The translations under genes and the position numbers were made by a program. Shown here one piece after another: positions 17,855 to 25,673 of a DNA stretch of 44,348 bases (its first letter is position 1; the number at the start of each line of letters is the position of its first letter). Below the pieces are notes generated by a model, which had not been told where the DNA came from, ran no database searches, and saw only the letters and a program-made list of their open reading frames with translations. Origin of the DNA: a bacterium (GTDB lineage Bacteria; Bacillota; Clostridia; Lachnospirales; Lachnospiraceae); contig JAUNSO010000007.1 in assembly GCA_030539165.1 (NCBI GenBank), positions 1 through 44,348 of the forward strand, given 5' to 3'.

Positions 17855-17931
17855 AATGTCCTCCTTCTGTATCTGTTCCATATCTGCCTTGGTGTCATCT
17901 CTGATCCTGTTGATGCTTTGTCATCCCCTGC

Positions 17932-19788
17932 CTATTGGTATGGTATTCTCAGAATGACGGTGGTGCCTGCTTCTCCTGAATCAATATGGAAATATCCTTT
18001 TTCTCCATAGTAGTATCTCATCCGCAGCATGACATTCTTCACTCCGATGCTGTTCTCAGCAGACTTGTCCTGTTCATCAAAGTGTTCAAATATCTCTACC
18101 TGTTCGGCAGTCATTCCGCTGCCATTGTCCTCTACTCTGATTTCAAGCTGCATCTCATTCAGTCGCCGGATGCTGATCCGGATGCTATCTTGTCCGCTCT
18201 TTCCCGGAAAGCCATGGACGATTGCATTTTCAATCAGTGGCTGAAACAACAGTTTATGCATATCGTATTCCAGAACTGTTTCATCAATATCGAAAAAGCA
18301 CTGAAAGGAAAATTCAAATCTCTGCTGCTGCAGGTAGATATATTTCTTCAGGTATTCCAGTTCACTTGCCACACTGACCATTTCATTGCTTTTATGAATG
18401 CTGTAGCGCAGGATGATGGCTAGATCCTTCAGCATCTTGCTGATCTGGAACTGTTCATTGTCGATTGCCACCCAATTGATGGCATCCAGCGTATTATAAA
18501 GAAAATGCGGATTAATCTGTGCCTCCAGTGCTTTGATTTCTGCGTTTTTCTCTCGCAGTAGTGCTTCCTTTTCCTGTCGTCCGGAATGATTGATTTTCTG
18601 CACCATATGATTAAAGTGTCTCGATATCTTGCCGAATTCGTCCTCTCTTTGACTGTTGATCTGAACTTCATAATCGCCTTTATATGCCTTGTCCATCGCC
18701 TGAATGATCTGCTGTACACTGCCCTGTAGGTTATTTGCAAACCGTATGGCTGCAATACAACTGGCGATCAGTGTCAACAGTCCAATCAGAATGATGATTT
18801 CTGCAATATACCTGACATTGACCAGCAGATTATCCGTATCCTGTATATTCACCTGTAGGAACTGCCCATCAAACAGTGGCTGGATATAGACCGTACAGCG
18901 CTTGGTATCGATCATTCCCTTTGCCAGCGCTGTTTCCTTGATCTGCTGCTCCGGTGTGATCTGATCTGAACGCGCATATCCGGTATCCTCCTGTATATCC
19001 GGCATCATATCCGTTCCGATGAAGGATTCTCTGGAACATGATAGGATTTTCCCGGCAGCACTGCACAGAAATGACAGGTGAAATTCATCTGGTTCTTCCC
19101 TCTGATATACCTCTCTGACATCCTTTTCGTCCAGACAGATCATGATGCTGCCCACGGTTCCCTTGCTGTAGTTATTGATATCTGCCAGACGGTGTGCGAT
19201 ATACAGAACATTTCTCTCCTGCCCTGATGTATCCGTGCGTCTGACAGCCTCTGAGTAAACCGTCTGTGTACTGCTGAATGTTTCCTCTGCAATTGCTTTC
19301 CAGGCCGCGTCTTCTCTTGGAAAGCAAAAGCTATTCTCCTTTGACAGGGTCACGGTGTCATACAGGATAATCTCCCTTTTCCTTGTCACTACGGCAATTC
19401 CTTTGATATTCGGATAGGCATATGCAATATTCTGCAGATCTGTTTCCAACTCATTCTTCACTGCATAGTATTTGCGGGAGTCCCATACGTTCAGTTTCTC
19501 CAGACTGACTGCATAGTCATTCTGCGAGTACACTGACAGCAGGATATGATCATAGACACTAAGATAGTCTTCCAGACTCTTTTGTGCCAGATTCATATTG
19601 CTGATCATCAGTTCATCCGTCTGGCTCTGGATTGCATTGGCTCCGATCGAGCAGGTTACGATCTCAATCAGGATGATTGGCAGGATCGACACCAATAACA
19701 GCATCGCAAGAATCTTTCTTGCAATCCCGTATCCGGCATATTTGCTTCTGATATATTGAAGCACCGTCTCACCGCCTCTCCGCATCAT
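17932..19788 (-). CDS. YesM/LytS-type sensor histidine kinase
   Basis: A membrane kinase of about 618 residues. A first membrane helix (ILAMLLLVSILPIILIEIV) precedes an extracellular sensor region of about 250 residues, and a second helix (IAEIIILIGLLTLIASCIA) leads to a HAMP linker. The His_kinase domain (LEAQINPHFLYNTLDAINW) and an ATP-binding domain with the N box (PLIENAIVHGF) and G box (VEDNGSGM) follow. It would sense an external sugar, possibly through the membrane-anchored binding protein of the same operon, and phosphorylate the adjacent YesN-type regulator. The start is uncertain: I give the first ATG, but the -10-like TATAAT at 19806-19811 lies very close, and a GTG at 19764 behind GGAGAGG is a serious alternative. 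Confidence 0.88.
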   Translation of the reverse strand: MMRRGGETVLQYIRSKYAGYGIARKILAMLLLVSILPIILIEIVTCSIGANAIQSQTDELMISNMNLAQKSLEDYLSVYDHILLSVYSQNDYAVSLEKLNVWDSRKYYAVKNELETDLQNIAYAYPNIKGIAVVTRKREIILYDTVTLSKENSFCFPREDAAWKAIAEETFSSTQTVYSEAVRRTDTSGQERNVLYIAHRLADINNYSKGTVGSIMICLDEKDVREVYQREEPDEFHLSFLCSAAGKILSCSRESFIGTDMMPDIQEDTGYARSDQITPEQQIKETALAKGMIDTKRCTVYIQPLFDGQFLQVNIQDTDNLLVNVRYIAEIIILIGLLTLIASCIAAIRFANNLQGSVQQIIQAMDKAYKGDYEVQINSQREDEFGKISRHFNHMVQKINHSGRQEKEALLREKNAEIKALEAQINPHFLYNTLDAINWVAIDNEQFQISKMLKDLAIILRYSIHKSNEMVSVASELEYLKKYIYLQQQRFEFSFQCFFDIDETVLEYDMHKLLFQPLIENAIVHGFPGKSGQDSIRISIRRLNEMQLEIRVEDNGSGMTAEQVEIFEHFDEQDKSAENSIGVKNVMLRMRYYYGEKGYFHIDSGEAGTTVILRIPYQ

Positions 19789-19805
19789 AGTATTTCTCAA
19801 TTTAA

Positions 19806-19811
19806 ATTATA
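19806..19811 (-). promoter_or_regulatory. -10 element of the kinase operon
   Basis: A perfect TATAAT on the minus strand (19811-19806), 18 nt before the first ATG of the kinase gene. No good -35 is seen 16-18 nt upstream. Confidence 0.4.
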
Positions 19812-19901
19812 GATGGCTGTGATTTGATAGAAACTCTTTTATTTTGATTTTGGTGTATTATTTTAATCTGTGCAGTCCTCTAGCCTAGATTTAGACGTAA
19901 A

Positions 19902-19935
19902 AAAAGCCATGCAGAACAGCTCCCGCATGGCTTTT
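19902..19935 (-). terminator. Bidirectional intrinsic terminator behind the ldh remnant
   Basis: An 11-bp stem pairs 19902-19912 (aaaagccatgc) with 19925-19935 (gcatggctttt), loop of 12 nt, with T-rich tails on both strands. On the minus strand it follows the stop of the ldh remnant by about 40 nt. It was probably the original terminator of that gene. Confidence 0.75.
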
Positions 19936-19938
19936 AGA

Positions 19939-19972
19939 TTTTTGAGGTGTTTTACTTTGTGTTTTTGAGGTT
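19939..19972. repeat. 34-bp direct repeat, left copy
   Basis: Matches 21796-21829 at 31 of 34 positions and is itself built of two tttttgaggt units. It lies between the terminator and the stop codon of the ldh remnant. Together the two copies bracket the ldh remnant and the IS1634-like element. Confidence 0.6.
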
Positions 19973-19976
19973 GCGT

Positions 19977-20119
19977 TTATTTTTTCACTTCATTTTCCAG
20001 CGCAGCTCCTGTGAAGAATTGATCCAGATTCTTCATGGTAGTCTCGGCAATGTTGCCGAGGGCTTCTTCTGTCAGGAATGCCTGATGTGAGGTAATTAGG
20101 ACATTGGGCATAGAGATTA
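19977..20119 (-). pseudogene. 3' remnant of a second D-lactate dehydrogenase gene
   Basis: About 141 bp matches the 3' end of the intact ldh gene at 32006-32147, same orientation, and encodes the same last 46-47 residues (ending FFTGAALENEVKK). I count seven base differences, all at third codon positions and all synonymous. The stop codon is TAA here and TAG in the intact gene, and the downstream sequences differ. So this is the tail of a gene that was functional until recently, not a fresh copy. Homology ends abruptly at 20119, where IS1634-like sequence begins. Confidence 0.9.
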
Positions 20120-21662
20120 TCAAAACTTTAAAATACAAGGCTGAGCAACAGGCTAAATCTGTTCAGATTACATTCCATGCTGACAGACCTCTTGAGTACA
20201 ACCAGCGAAAACTTTATCAGGGGGCTATCTCTTCCCTCAATCTATTTACTATGATCTGCAATTAGATAAAATCTGTCGTAAGATTAAGGCAAAGTACAAA
20301 TATAAATTTGACCTGAATGCTATTCTTTCTGATCTTGTCTATAACCGGATCCTTGATCCGCAAAGCAAGCTTTCTGCATATAAAGCGGCTCAGAGTTTCC
20401 TGGAGCCACCATCCTATGAACTTCATGACGTTTATCGTGCATTGAGTATCCTTGCCTCTGAAAGTGGCTTAATACAGTCAGAGGTATTTAAGAACAGTAA
20501 CTTCCTAGGAAAACGTAATTCTAACGTCTTATACTATGACTGTTCCAACTTCTATTTTGAGATTGAGCCGGAAGATGGCGAGAAAAAATACGGTAAAAGC
20601 AAAGAACATCGCCCAAATCCAATCGTACAAATGGGCTTATTTATCGACGGTGATGGTATACCTTTAGCTTTTTCAATTTTCCCCGGAAATCAAAATGAAC
20701 AAACTTCATTAAAACCACTAGAAACAAAAATTCTTCAGCAGTTCGGATGTGAAAAATTTATTTACTGCAGTGATGCAGGATTGGCTTCCCAATCCAACCG
20801 AAATTTTAACCACATGGGAAAACGCGCATTCATTGTTACTCAGTCAATCAGAAAACTTCGTAATGAAGATAAAGAACTGGCTCTGAACAAAGAAGATTTT
20901 CGCAGACTTTCCGATGATAAAAGAGTCAGTTTCGATGCAATCAGTGAGGATGACAATAACGAATTATACTATAAAGAAATACCATATACGAGTGGAAATA
21001 TTGATCAACGATTGATTGTCACATATTCCCCAAAGTATGCTGCTTATCAGCAGACCATCCGTGAAGGACAAGTAGAACGTGCGAAAGCTTTGCTGAAGAA
21101 TGGCACTTTAAAAAAGAATTGCAAAAATCCTAATGATCCAGCAAGATTTGTGGGCAAAAATGCTTCCACCGAGGATGGTGAAGCTGCAGATATTCACTAC
21201 TATCTTGATGAAGAAAAGATTAGTGAAGAATCCAGATATGACGGATTATACGCAGTCTGTACCGATCTGCTGGATGATAAGATTGTTGATATATTAAAAG
21301 TGAGTGAGGGAAGATGGCAGATTGAAGAATGCTTCAGAATTATGAAAACAGACTTCTCCGCCAGACCAGTTTATGTTCAACGCGAAGATCGTATCAGAGC
21401 ACATTTTTTGATCTGCTTTTTAGCCTTATTGAATTACCGTTTGTTAGAAAAGAAACTGGAAAGTAAATATACTTGTGATGAAATCCTAAAAACATTAAAA
21501 GAAATAAACTTTGTAAATATTGAAGAACAGGGATTTGTCCCGACGTATTGCAGAGAAAAGATTACAGATGCGCTTCACGAAGCCTGCGGCTTCCGAACCG
21601 ACTATCAATTCATCACCAAAAGTAAAATGAAAGAAATCCAAAAACTCAGCAAAAAGCATTGA
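20120..21662 (+). pseudogene. IS1634-family DDE transposase, truncated and frameshifted
   Basis: Two frames join to one transposase. The first (IKTLKYKAEQQAKSVQITF to QRKLYQG) ends at a run of five G's (20220-20224); adding one G restores the second frame (GYLFPQSIYYDLQLDKIC), open from about 20223 to the stop at 21662. Catalytic-core segments are visible: LYYDCSNFYFEIE, FIYCSDAGLAS and the glutamate motif IEECFRIMKTDFSARPVYVQ. About 515 codons remain of a family usually near 560-590 residues, so roughly the first 50-70 are lost. The longest uninterrupted frame (20442-21662) has only a TTG as possible start and no ribosome site. A one-base sequencing error at the G run would remove the frameshift but not the truncation. 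Confidence 0.85.
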
Positions 21663-21688
21663 CATTACCAAAGTCCATGACGAAAAGA

Positions 21689-21732
21689 AAAACCGCTACA
21701 GCCCTTATAAAATGGGCGCTTGTAGCGGTTTT
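21689..21732. terminator. Terminator hairpin at the right end of the IS element
   Basis: A 12-bp stem (21689-21700 with 21721-21732) with an inner gccc/gggc pairing (701-704 with 714-717) and a T-run on the plus strand, A-run on the other. It ends transposase transcription and probably also reads the other way, protecting against the GH115 operon. Confidence 0.8.
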
Positions 21733-21795
21733 TTCATTCAACAACTGTCAAATATGGGAGTATATATCGGCACACGTTGTCAATCTCATTTTGTG

Positions 21796-21829
21796 TTTTT
21801 GAGGTATTTCATTTTGTGTTTTTGAGGTT
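21796..21829. repeat. 34-bp direct repeat, right copy, with 23-bp tandem units
   Basis: Matches 19939-19972 at 31 of 34 positions. The 19-nt unit cattttgtgtttttgaggt occurs twice (21787-21805 and 21810-21828), period 23. It ends one base before the stop codon of the GH115-like gene. Function unknown. Confidence 0.6.
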
Positions 21830-23833
21830 TCATAAATCCCACTTCTGCTCCATCAGTTCATACAATTCTTGATCCTTTAAATGATTTTCAAGATTTAATA
21901 ACAACATGACCTTTTTATCTTCCTCTGAATAAAGAAAATCCCTCTGCCACAAATAATAATGGGGACCATCGCCCAGATTCCGCACATAACTCATCAGGCC
22001 CTCAAGTACCCACGCGCTTTGTTTTACATCTGTAAAGCAATCGTTTTTATAAAAGTTTCTCCATTTTCCATGCTCTCTTGATCTCATGGCTGCATCTGCT
22101 CTCAGATATGATTTTCTTGCCTTGCCTGCATGATAAAATGCCTTTTGATAATCCTCATTTATCGCGTACAATAATGCAACACACGTCTCCTCTGCTCCTT
22201 GATAGCAATAATCATGAATCTCACACTGCAGCAATATGGAATCTCTGAACAGATTTTCTGCATTCGTCTCAAGCTGCAATGCCGTTTTTTTACATTCTGA
22301 TAAATACACTGCATAGCCCGCTACAGCCTGACTGCATATACAGTGATACCATTCGATTTGTCCCTTCAAACTTGATGCATCTGTTGCCCACAGCATATAT
22401 TCAGCTTTTTCATTTCTATCCTTCATATATTGCGAGATGAGTACTCTTGCCATATGATTTGAAAACTGATCTCCCGCATGCTCATCCTCGTGTTTCCCAT
22501 ACATGGGGGGATACTTCCAATAGCCCTGAAAACAAGTCTCAATTCGTGCTGGTTGCTTTGTTTGATAATATTTCTCCACATATTGCCGTAGGTGCTCTTT
22601 TACGTTAACAGTACCATTTCTCCATATATGCGCAATAAAATCCAGATAATATACATGAGGTTTTACATTTGAACAATTAATAATCCAGTAATCGTTCACA
22701 TCCAGATTCAATAAATTCTGTAATTCTCGTTTTACAAATTCCGGTGTGTTCTGTAACATGGTGATGTGATTAGCAGCCTGCAGATCATAGAAGGATACAT
22801 GATAATAGATACCATGACTGCCTCCCTTTTGTTTTGGCAGTGCAGGGATACGTGGATTGTGATTCCACTGCCTTCTTGTCACCATTTTTCCAAATCCGTT
22901 ATCTGCCCAGATTCTGATAACATCATCCGGTAATGCAAGATAACCGTCCTGATACAACTCCATTGTCTCACCGTAAAGATTTGTACAACACACGGCATCA
23001 GGCACCTCTTTCTTCACCATCTCATACTGTAGTCGGATCAAATCTCCCATAAGATTTCCACGTGCTTCCGGCGTCTCATATTTAGGATCACATTCCCAAA
23101 AAGGATAGTCTCCCTGTCCGCGAAAGCCCAAATTCCAGATCACCTTCATATCCTTCTGTTTTTGTATTCCTTCCTGCCATAATTGTAAAAAGAGGTCTCT
23201 ATGCTCATCAAAAGAAGGATTGACTCCCAGATATGCCCTTGCAAACATCTCTGCGCCAAGTGGCTCTGCATGATGATGTGTAATGGTAAGTCCCATGGCA
23301 GAAGCCAGTCCTTTATACAATTTTGAATTAGAATCCGTTCCTGGAATAACCATATTTCCACCAAGACGAAGTAGGGCTTCAAATACCATTTCCCAGGGTT
23401 CATCTTTATGACAGTTGACATACCATGTATGAATCAGTACCTCATCATTTACAAACCACCCTCTCCATTTAACTGCAAATGGTTTACTTTTATAGCAAAA
23501 ATCCTCTGGTACTTCAAAAGACTCCCTTTCTTCCATATGCTGGTCATTCCAGAACCAAAAGGCTTCTATCTTAAAAATCTGGCAGCTTACTCCATATATA
23601 CCATAGATGAAGCCCAAAGTGCTGCTCGCTTCTATGATGAGTTCCTGATGTTCCACATAAATGCGATAGCATTCTTCCCGTTCGGTTCCCCCCTGCAGTC
23701 TGACAGCAGCACCTTCTTCTTCCGTTATGCAGCAGCATTTTTCAATATCCCGCAGAAGATGACCTGCAGCGTGAACTACTGATTGTTCTGCGTCTCCGTA
23801 TATTACATAGCTGTTTCGGTTAATTCTGATCAC
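21830..23833 (-). CDS. Short GH115-like glycosidase (alpha-glucuronidase family)
   Basis: A 667-residue protein resembling family 115. Landmarks in family order: RGWFVNDE (124-131), ALLRLGGNMVIPG (153-165), GFRGQGDYPFW (236-246), LYGETMELYQDGYLALPDDV (286-305), WADNGFGKMVTRR (309-321), GIYYHVSFYD (341-350) and INCSNVKPHVYYLDF (about 395). Known GH115 enzymes release 4-O-methyl-glucuronic acid from xylan and are usually over 800 residues, with a C-terminal domain that this one lacks. No signal peptide is visible, so it acts on imported oligosaccharides. The start is a GTG preceded by GATGAGG, 13 nt after the permease stop. The family assignment rests on motifs; the exact sugar is unknown. Confidence 0.8.
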   Translation of the reverse strand: MIRINRNSYVIYGDAEQSVVHAAGHLLRDIEKCCCITEEEGAAVRLQGGTEREECYRIYVEHQELIIEASSTLGFIYGIYGVSCQIFKIEAFWFWNDQHMEERESFEVPEDFCYKSKPFAVKWRGWFVNDEVLIHTWYVNCHKDEPWEMVFEALLRLGGNMVIPGTDSNSKLYKGLASAMGLTITHHHAEPLGAEMFARAYLGVNPSFDEHRDLFLQLWQEGIQKQKDMKVIWNLGFRGQGDYPFWECDPKYETPEARGNLMGDLIRLQYEMVKKEVPDAVCCTNLYGETMELYQDGYLALPDDVIRIWADNGFGKMVTRRQWNHNPRIPALPKQKGGSHGIYYHVSFYDLQAANHITMLQNTPEFVKRELQNLLNLDVNDYWIINCSNVKPHVYYLDFIAHIWRNGTVNVKEHLRQYVEKYYQTKQPARIETCFQGYWKYPPMYGKHEDEHAGDQFSNHMARVLISQYMKDRNEKAEYMLWATDASSLKGQIEWYHCICSQAVAGYAVYLSECKKTALQLETNAENLFRDSILLQCEIHDYCYQGAEETCVALLYAINEDYQKAFYHAGKARKSYLRADAAMRSREHGKWRNFYKNDCFTDVKQSAWVLEGLMSYVRNLGDGPHYYLWQRDFLYSEEDKKVMLLLNLENHLKDQELYELMEQKWDL

Positions 23834-23846
23834 TTCGCCTCATCTC

Positions 23847-24692
23847 CTATCCCTTTATACCATCCATTGCAATCCCGTCTACCAGATAGCGTTGAAAAAT
23901 CACAAAAAACAAAAGTACCGGAATTAATGAAATAACAGACATTGCAAACAGCCCTCCATAATTATTGTAAGAATTTGGGTCTAGGTACATATTCAATGCA
24001 AGTGATATAGTAAATTTTTCTGTGCTGCTCATAAAAATCAAGGGTTGAAAAAAGTCCTGCCATATCCAGTAGAATGCAAAAATCGATGCTGTCACAATTG
24101 CCGGTTTAACAACAGGAACTAAAATTTTAAACAAAATAGCAATTCTGCCGCAACCGTCAATCTTTGCCGCTTCATCCAATTCCATTGGGATCCCTCTGAA
24201 AAACTGTACAAGTAAAAAGATGAAAAATGCGCCTCCAAAAAACCAAGGTATAATCAATGCTGTCCTTGTGTCAATCAGATTCAGCCGCTTCAGGATAATA
24301 TATTGAGGAACCACCATGACCTGCGGTGGAATCATCATCGTCATCATAACACATCCAAAAAGGAAATCAGAGCCTCTGAACTTGATCCTTGTAAATGCGT
24401 ATGCTGCCAGAAGCGAAATAAAAACGCATCCGAACATTCCAATCAGCGTAACAAAAACAGTATTTCCCAGAAAAGTCATAAAGGAGACTCCACCTACACC
24501 CTGAAAACCACTTTTATAGTTTGTTGCAACATCCCACATCTGCGGTATCAGCGAATATGCATTGAGAAACATAGTATCATTGCTTTTAAAAGAGCTGGCC
24601 AAAAGCCACAGCAACGGGTAGATCATAAAAAAACCCAGAATGCATGCACCTGCATGAAATAGTATAGAATTTATCTTTTTTCTCTTGCTCAT
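23847..24692 (-). CDS. Carbohydrate ABC transporter permease, MalG type (GH115 cluster)
   Basis: A 281-residue CUT1 permease with six hydrophobic segments and an EAA loop (LDEAAKIDGCGRIAILFKIL). I chose the ATG at 24690-24692: GGAGGAG lies 9 nt before it and the upstream permease stops one base earlier. A start 24 nt farther out would overlap that gene. It is followed after 13 nt by the GH115-like gene, which hints at a uronic-acid-containing ligand. Confidence 0.9.
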   Translation of the reverse strand: MSKRKKINSILFHAGACILGFFMIYPLLWLLASSFKSNDTMFLNAYSLIPQMWDVATNYKSGFQGVGGVSFMTFLGNTVFVTLIGMFGCVFISLLAAYAFTRIKFRGSDFLFGCVMMTMMIPPQVMVVPQYIILKRLNLIDTRTALIIPWFFGGAFFIFLLVQFFRGIPMELDEAAKIDGCGRIAILFKILVPVVKPAIVTASIFAFYWIWQDFFQPLIFMSSTEKFTISLALNMYLDPNSYNNYGGLFAMSVISLIPVLLFFVIFQRYLVDGIAMDGIKG

Positions 24693-24693
24693 A

Positions 24694-25608
24694 TCAGTTA
24701 TCTCCTCCAGATTCATAATGCACCCAATTATTCTGTGTTTTAAATAAAATCACGGTAAATATAGCAATAATCAGAACCAGTACCCATGCCAGGGCACAAC
24801 TGTATCCCATGTCAAAATAGTTAAATGCTCTCCGATACAGATACAGTACATAGGACAACGTACTATCTAATGGGCCTCCACCTGTAATAACATAACTTTC
24901 TGTAAACACCCGAAATCCATTGATGATCTGAAGGATCAGATTAAAAAAGATCGTCGGAGACAGCATCGGAAGTGTAATCTTGATAAAGGTCTGCGCTGCT
25001 TTCGCTCCATCCACCATGGCTGATTCATAAAGTGAATTAGGGATCTGCTTCAATGCTGCTAAAAAAATAAGCATAGAAGATCCAAACTGCCAGACTCCCA
25101 TAATTACCAGTACTCCAAGAGCTGTGTTTGGGTTTCCTAAAAAAGAGACCTTTTGTTCTATCCCTATGGCTGCCAGAAGAGACATCACCACTCCTTTATT
25201 TCCAAATATCTGTTTCCATACGATAGAAACTGCAATACTCCCCCCAATGATAGACGGAACATAGTAAAGCGTGCGATAGATGCCGAGTCCTTTATGTTTT
25301 CTATTCAACAGCATTGCAATAAATAAAGCAAATGCCAGACGTAACGGCACAAGCAATGCAACATATGTAAATGTCACCTGAAGTGCTTTCCAAAAGCTTT
25401 TATCCTGCGTAAATACACGTTTGTAGTTTTCTATACCTATCACAGATGGTGTATTTAACAAATTAAAGTCTGTAAAGGAATAATATATGGATATTAACAT
25501 AGGTATCAACCACATGATCAGGAATCCCACAATCCACGGACATAGCAAGAGATAACCCGCTATATTATCCTTTTTTTTGTATGGTGAAACTTTATTTTTC
25601 TCATTCAC
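24694..25608 (-). CDS. Carbohydrate ABC transporter permease, MalF type (GH115 cluster)
   Basis: A 304-residue CUT1 permease. I chose the GTG at 25606-25608, with GAGAGGG 7 nt upstream, because the longer frame begins inside the terminator hairpin at 25627-25654. The first membrane helix (IAGYLLLCPWIVGFLIMWLIP), IYYSFTDFNL, the EAA loop (LYESAMVDGAKAAQTFIKITLP) and TGGGPLDSTLSYV are typical of MalF partners. It pairs with the MalG-type protein encoded one base downstream. Confidence 0.9.
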   Translation of the reverse strand: MNEKNKVSPYKKKDNIAGYLLLCPWIVGFLIMWLIPMLISIYYSFTDFNLLNTPSVIGIENYKRVFTQDKSFWKALQVTFTYVALLVPLRLAFALFIAMLLNRKHKGLGIYRTLYYVPSIIGGSIAVSIVWKQIFGNKGVVMSLLAAIGIEQKVSFLGNPNTALGVLVIMGVWQFGSSMLIFLAALKQIPNSLYESAMVDGAKAAQTFIKITLPMLSPTIFFNLILQIINGFRVFTESYVITGGGPLDSTLSYVLYLYRRAFNYFDMGYSCALAWVLVLIIAIFTVILFKTQNNWVHYESGGDN

Positions 25609-25626
25609 GTTGTAGCCCTCTCTTTT

Positions 25627-25654
25627 AAAAAGAGGGACATGATCCATGTCCCTC
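25627..25654 (-). terminator. Intrinsic terminator (attenuator) inside the GH115 transport operon
   Basis: On the minus strand, 25654-25645 and 25641-25632 form a perfect 10-bp stem (gagggacatg/catgtccctc) with a 3-nt loop, followed by TTTTT. It lies between the binding-protein stop and the permease start, so most transcripts should end after the binding-protein gene, giving more receptor than permease. Confidence 0.85.
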
Positions 25655-25673
25655 CAAGCTTTCACTTCTGTAC

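Larger units (their letters stand above)
20120..21760 (+). mobile_element. IS1634-like insertion sequence, 5'-truncated
   Basis: The left end is missing: transposase coding sequence starts directly at the junction with the ldh remnant, so the left terminal repeat and the first residues are gone. The right end probably lies near 21760, after a terminator hairpin and a tail reading aactgtcaaatatgggag that looks like a terminal repeat. With one end lost and a frameshift inside the gene, the element should be immobile. Confidence 0.75.

Noticed and set aside
19979..20119. attL/attR-like duplication from a site-specific integrative element at the ldh 3' end
   Set aside because: There is no integrase or other phage or conjugation gene in the 12 kb between the copies, and the 141 bp repeats have diverged by seven silent changes, unlike a fresh att duplication.
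21787..21828. Two 19-nt repeats with period 23, considered as a minimal CRISPR-like array
   Set aside because: Only two units with a 4-nt gap and no cas genes; a simple tandem repeat explains it.
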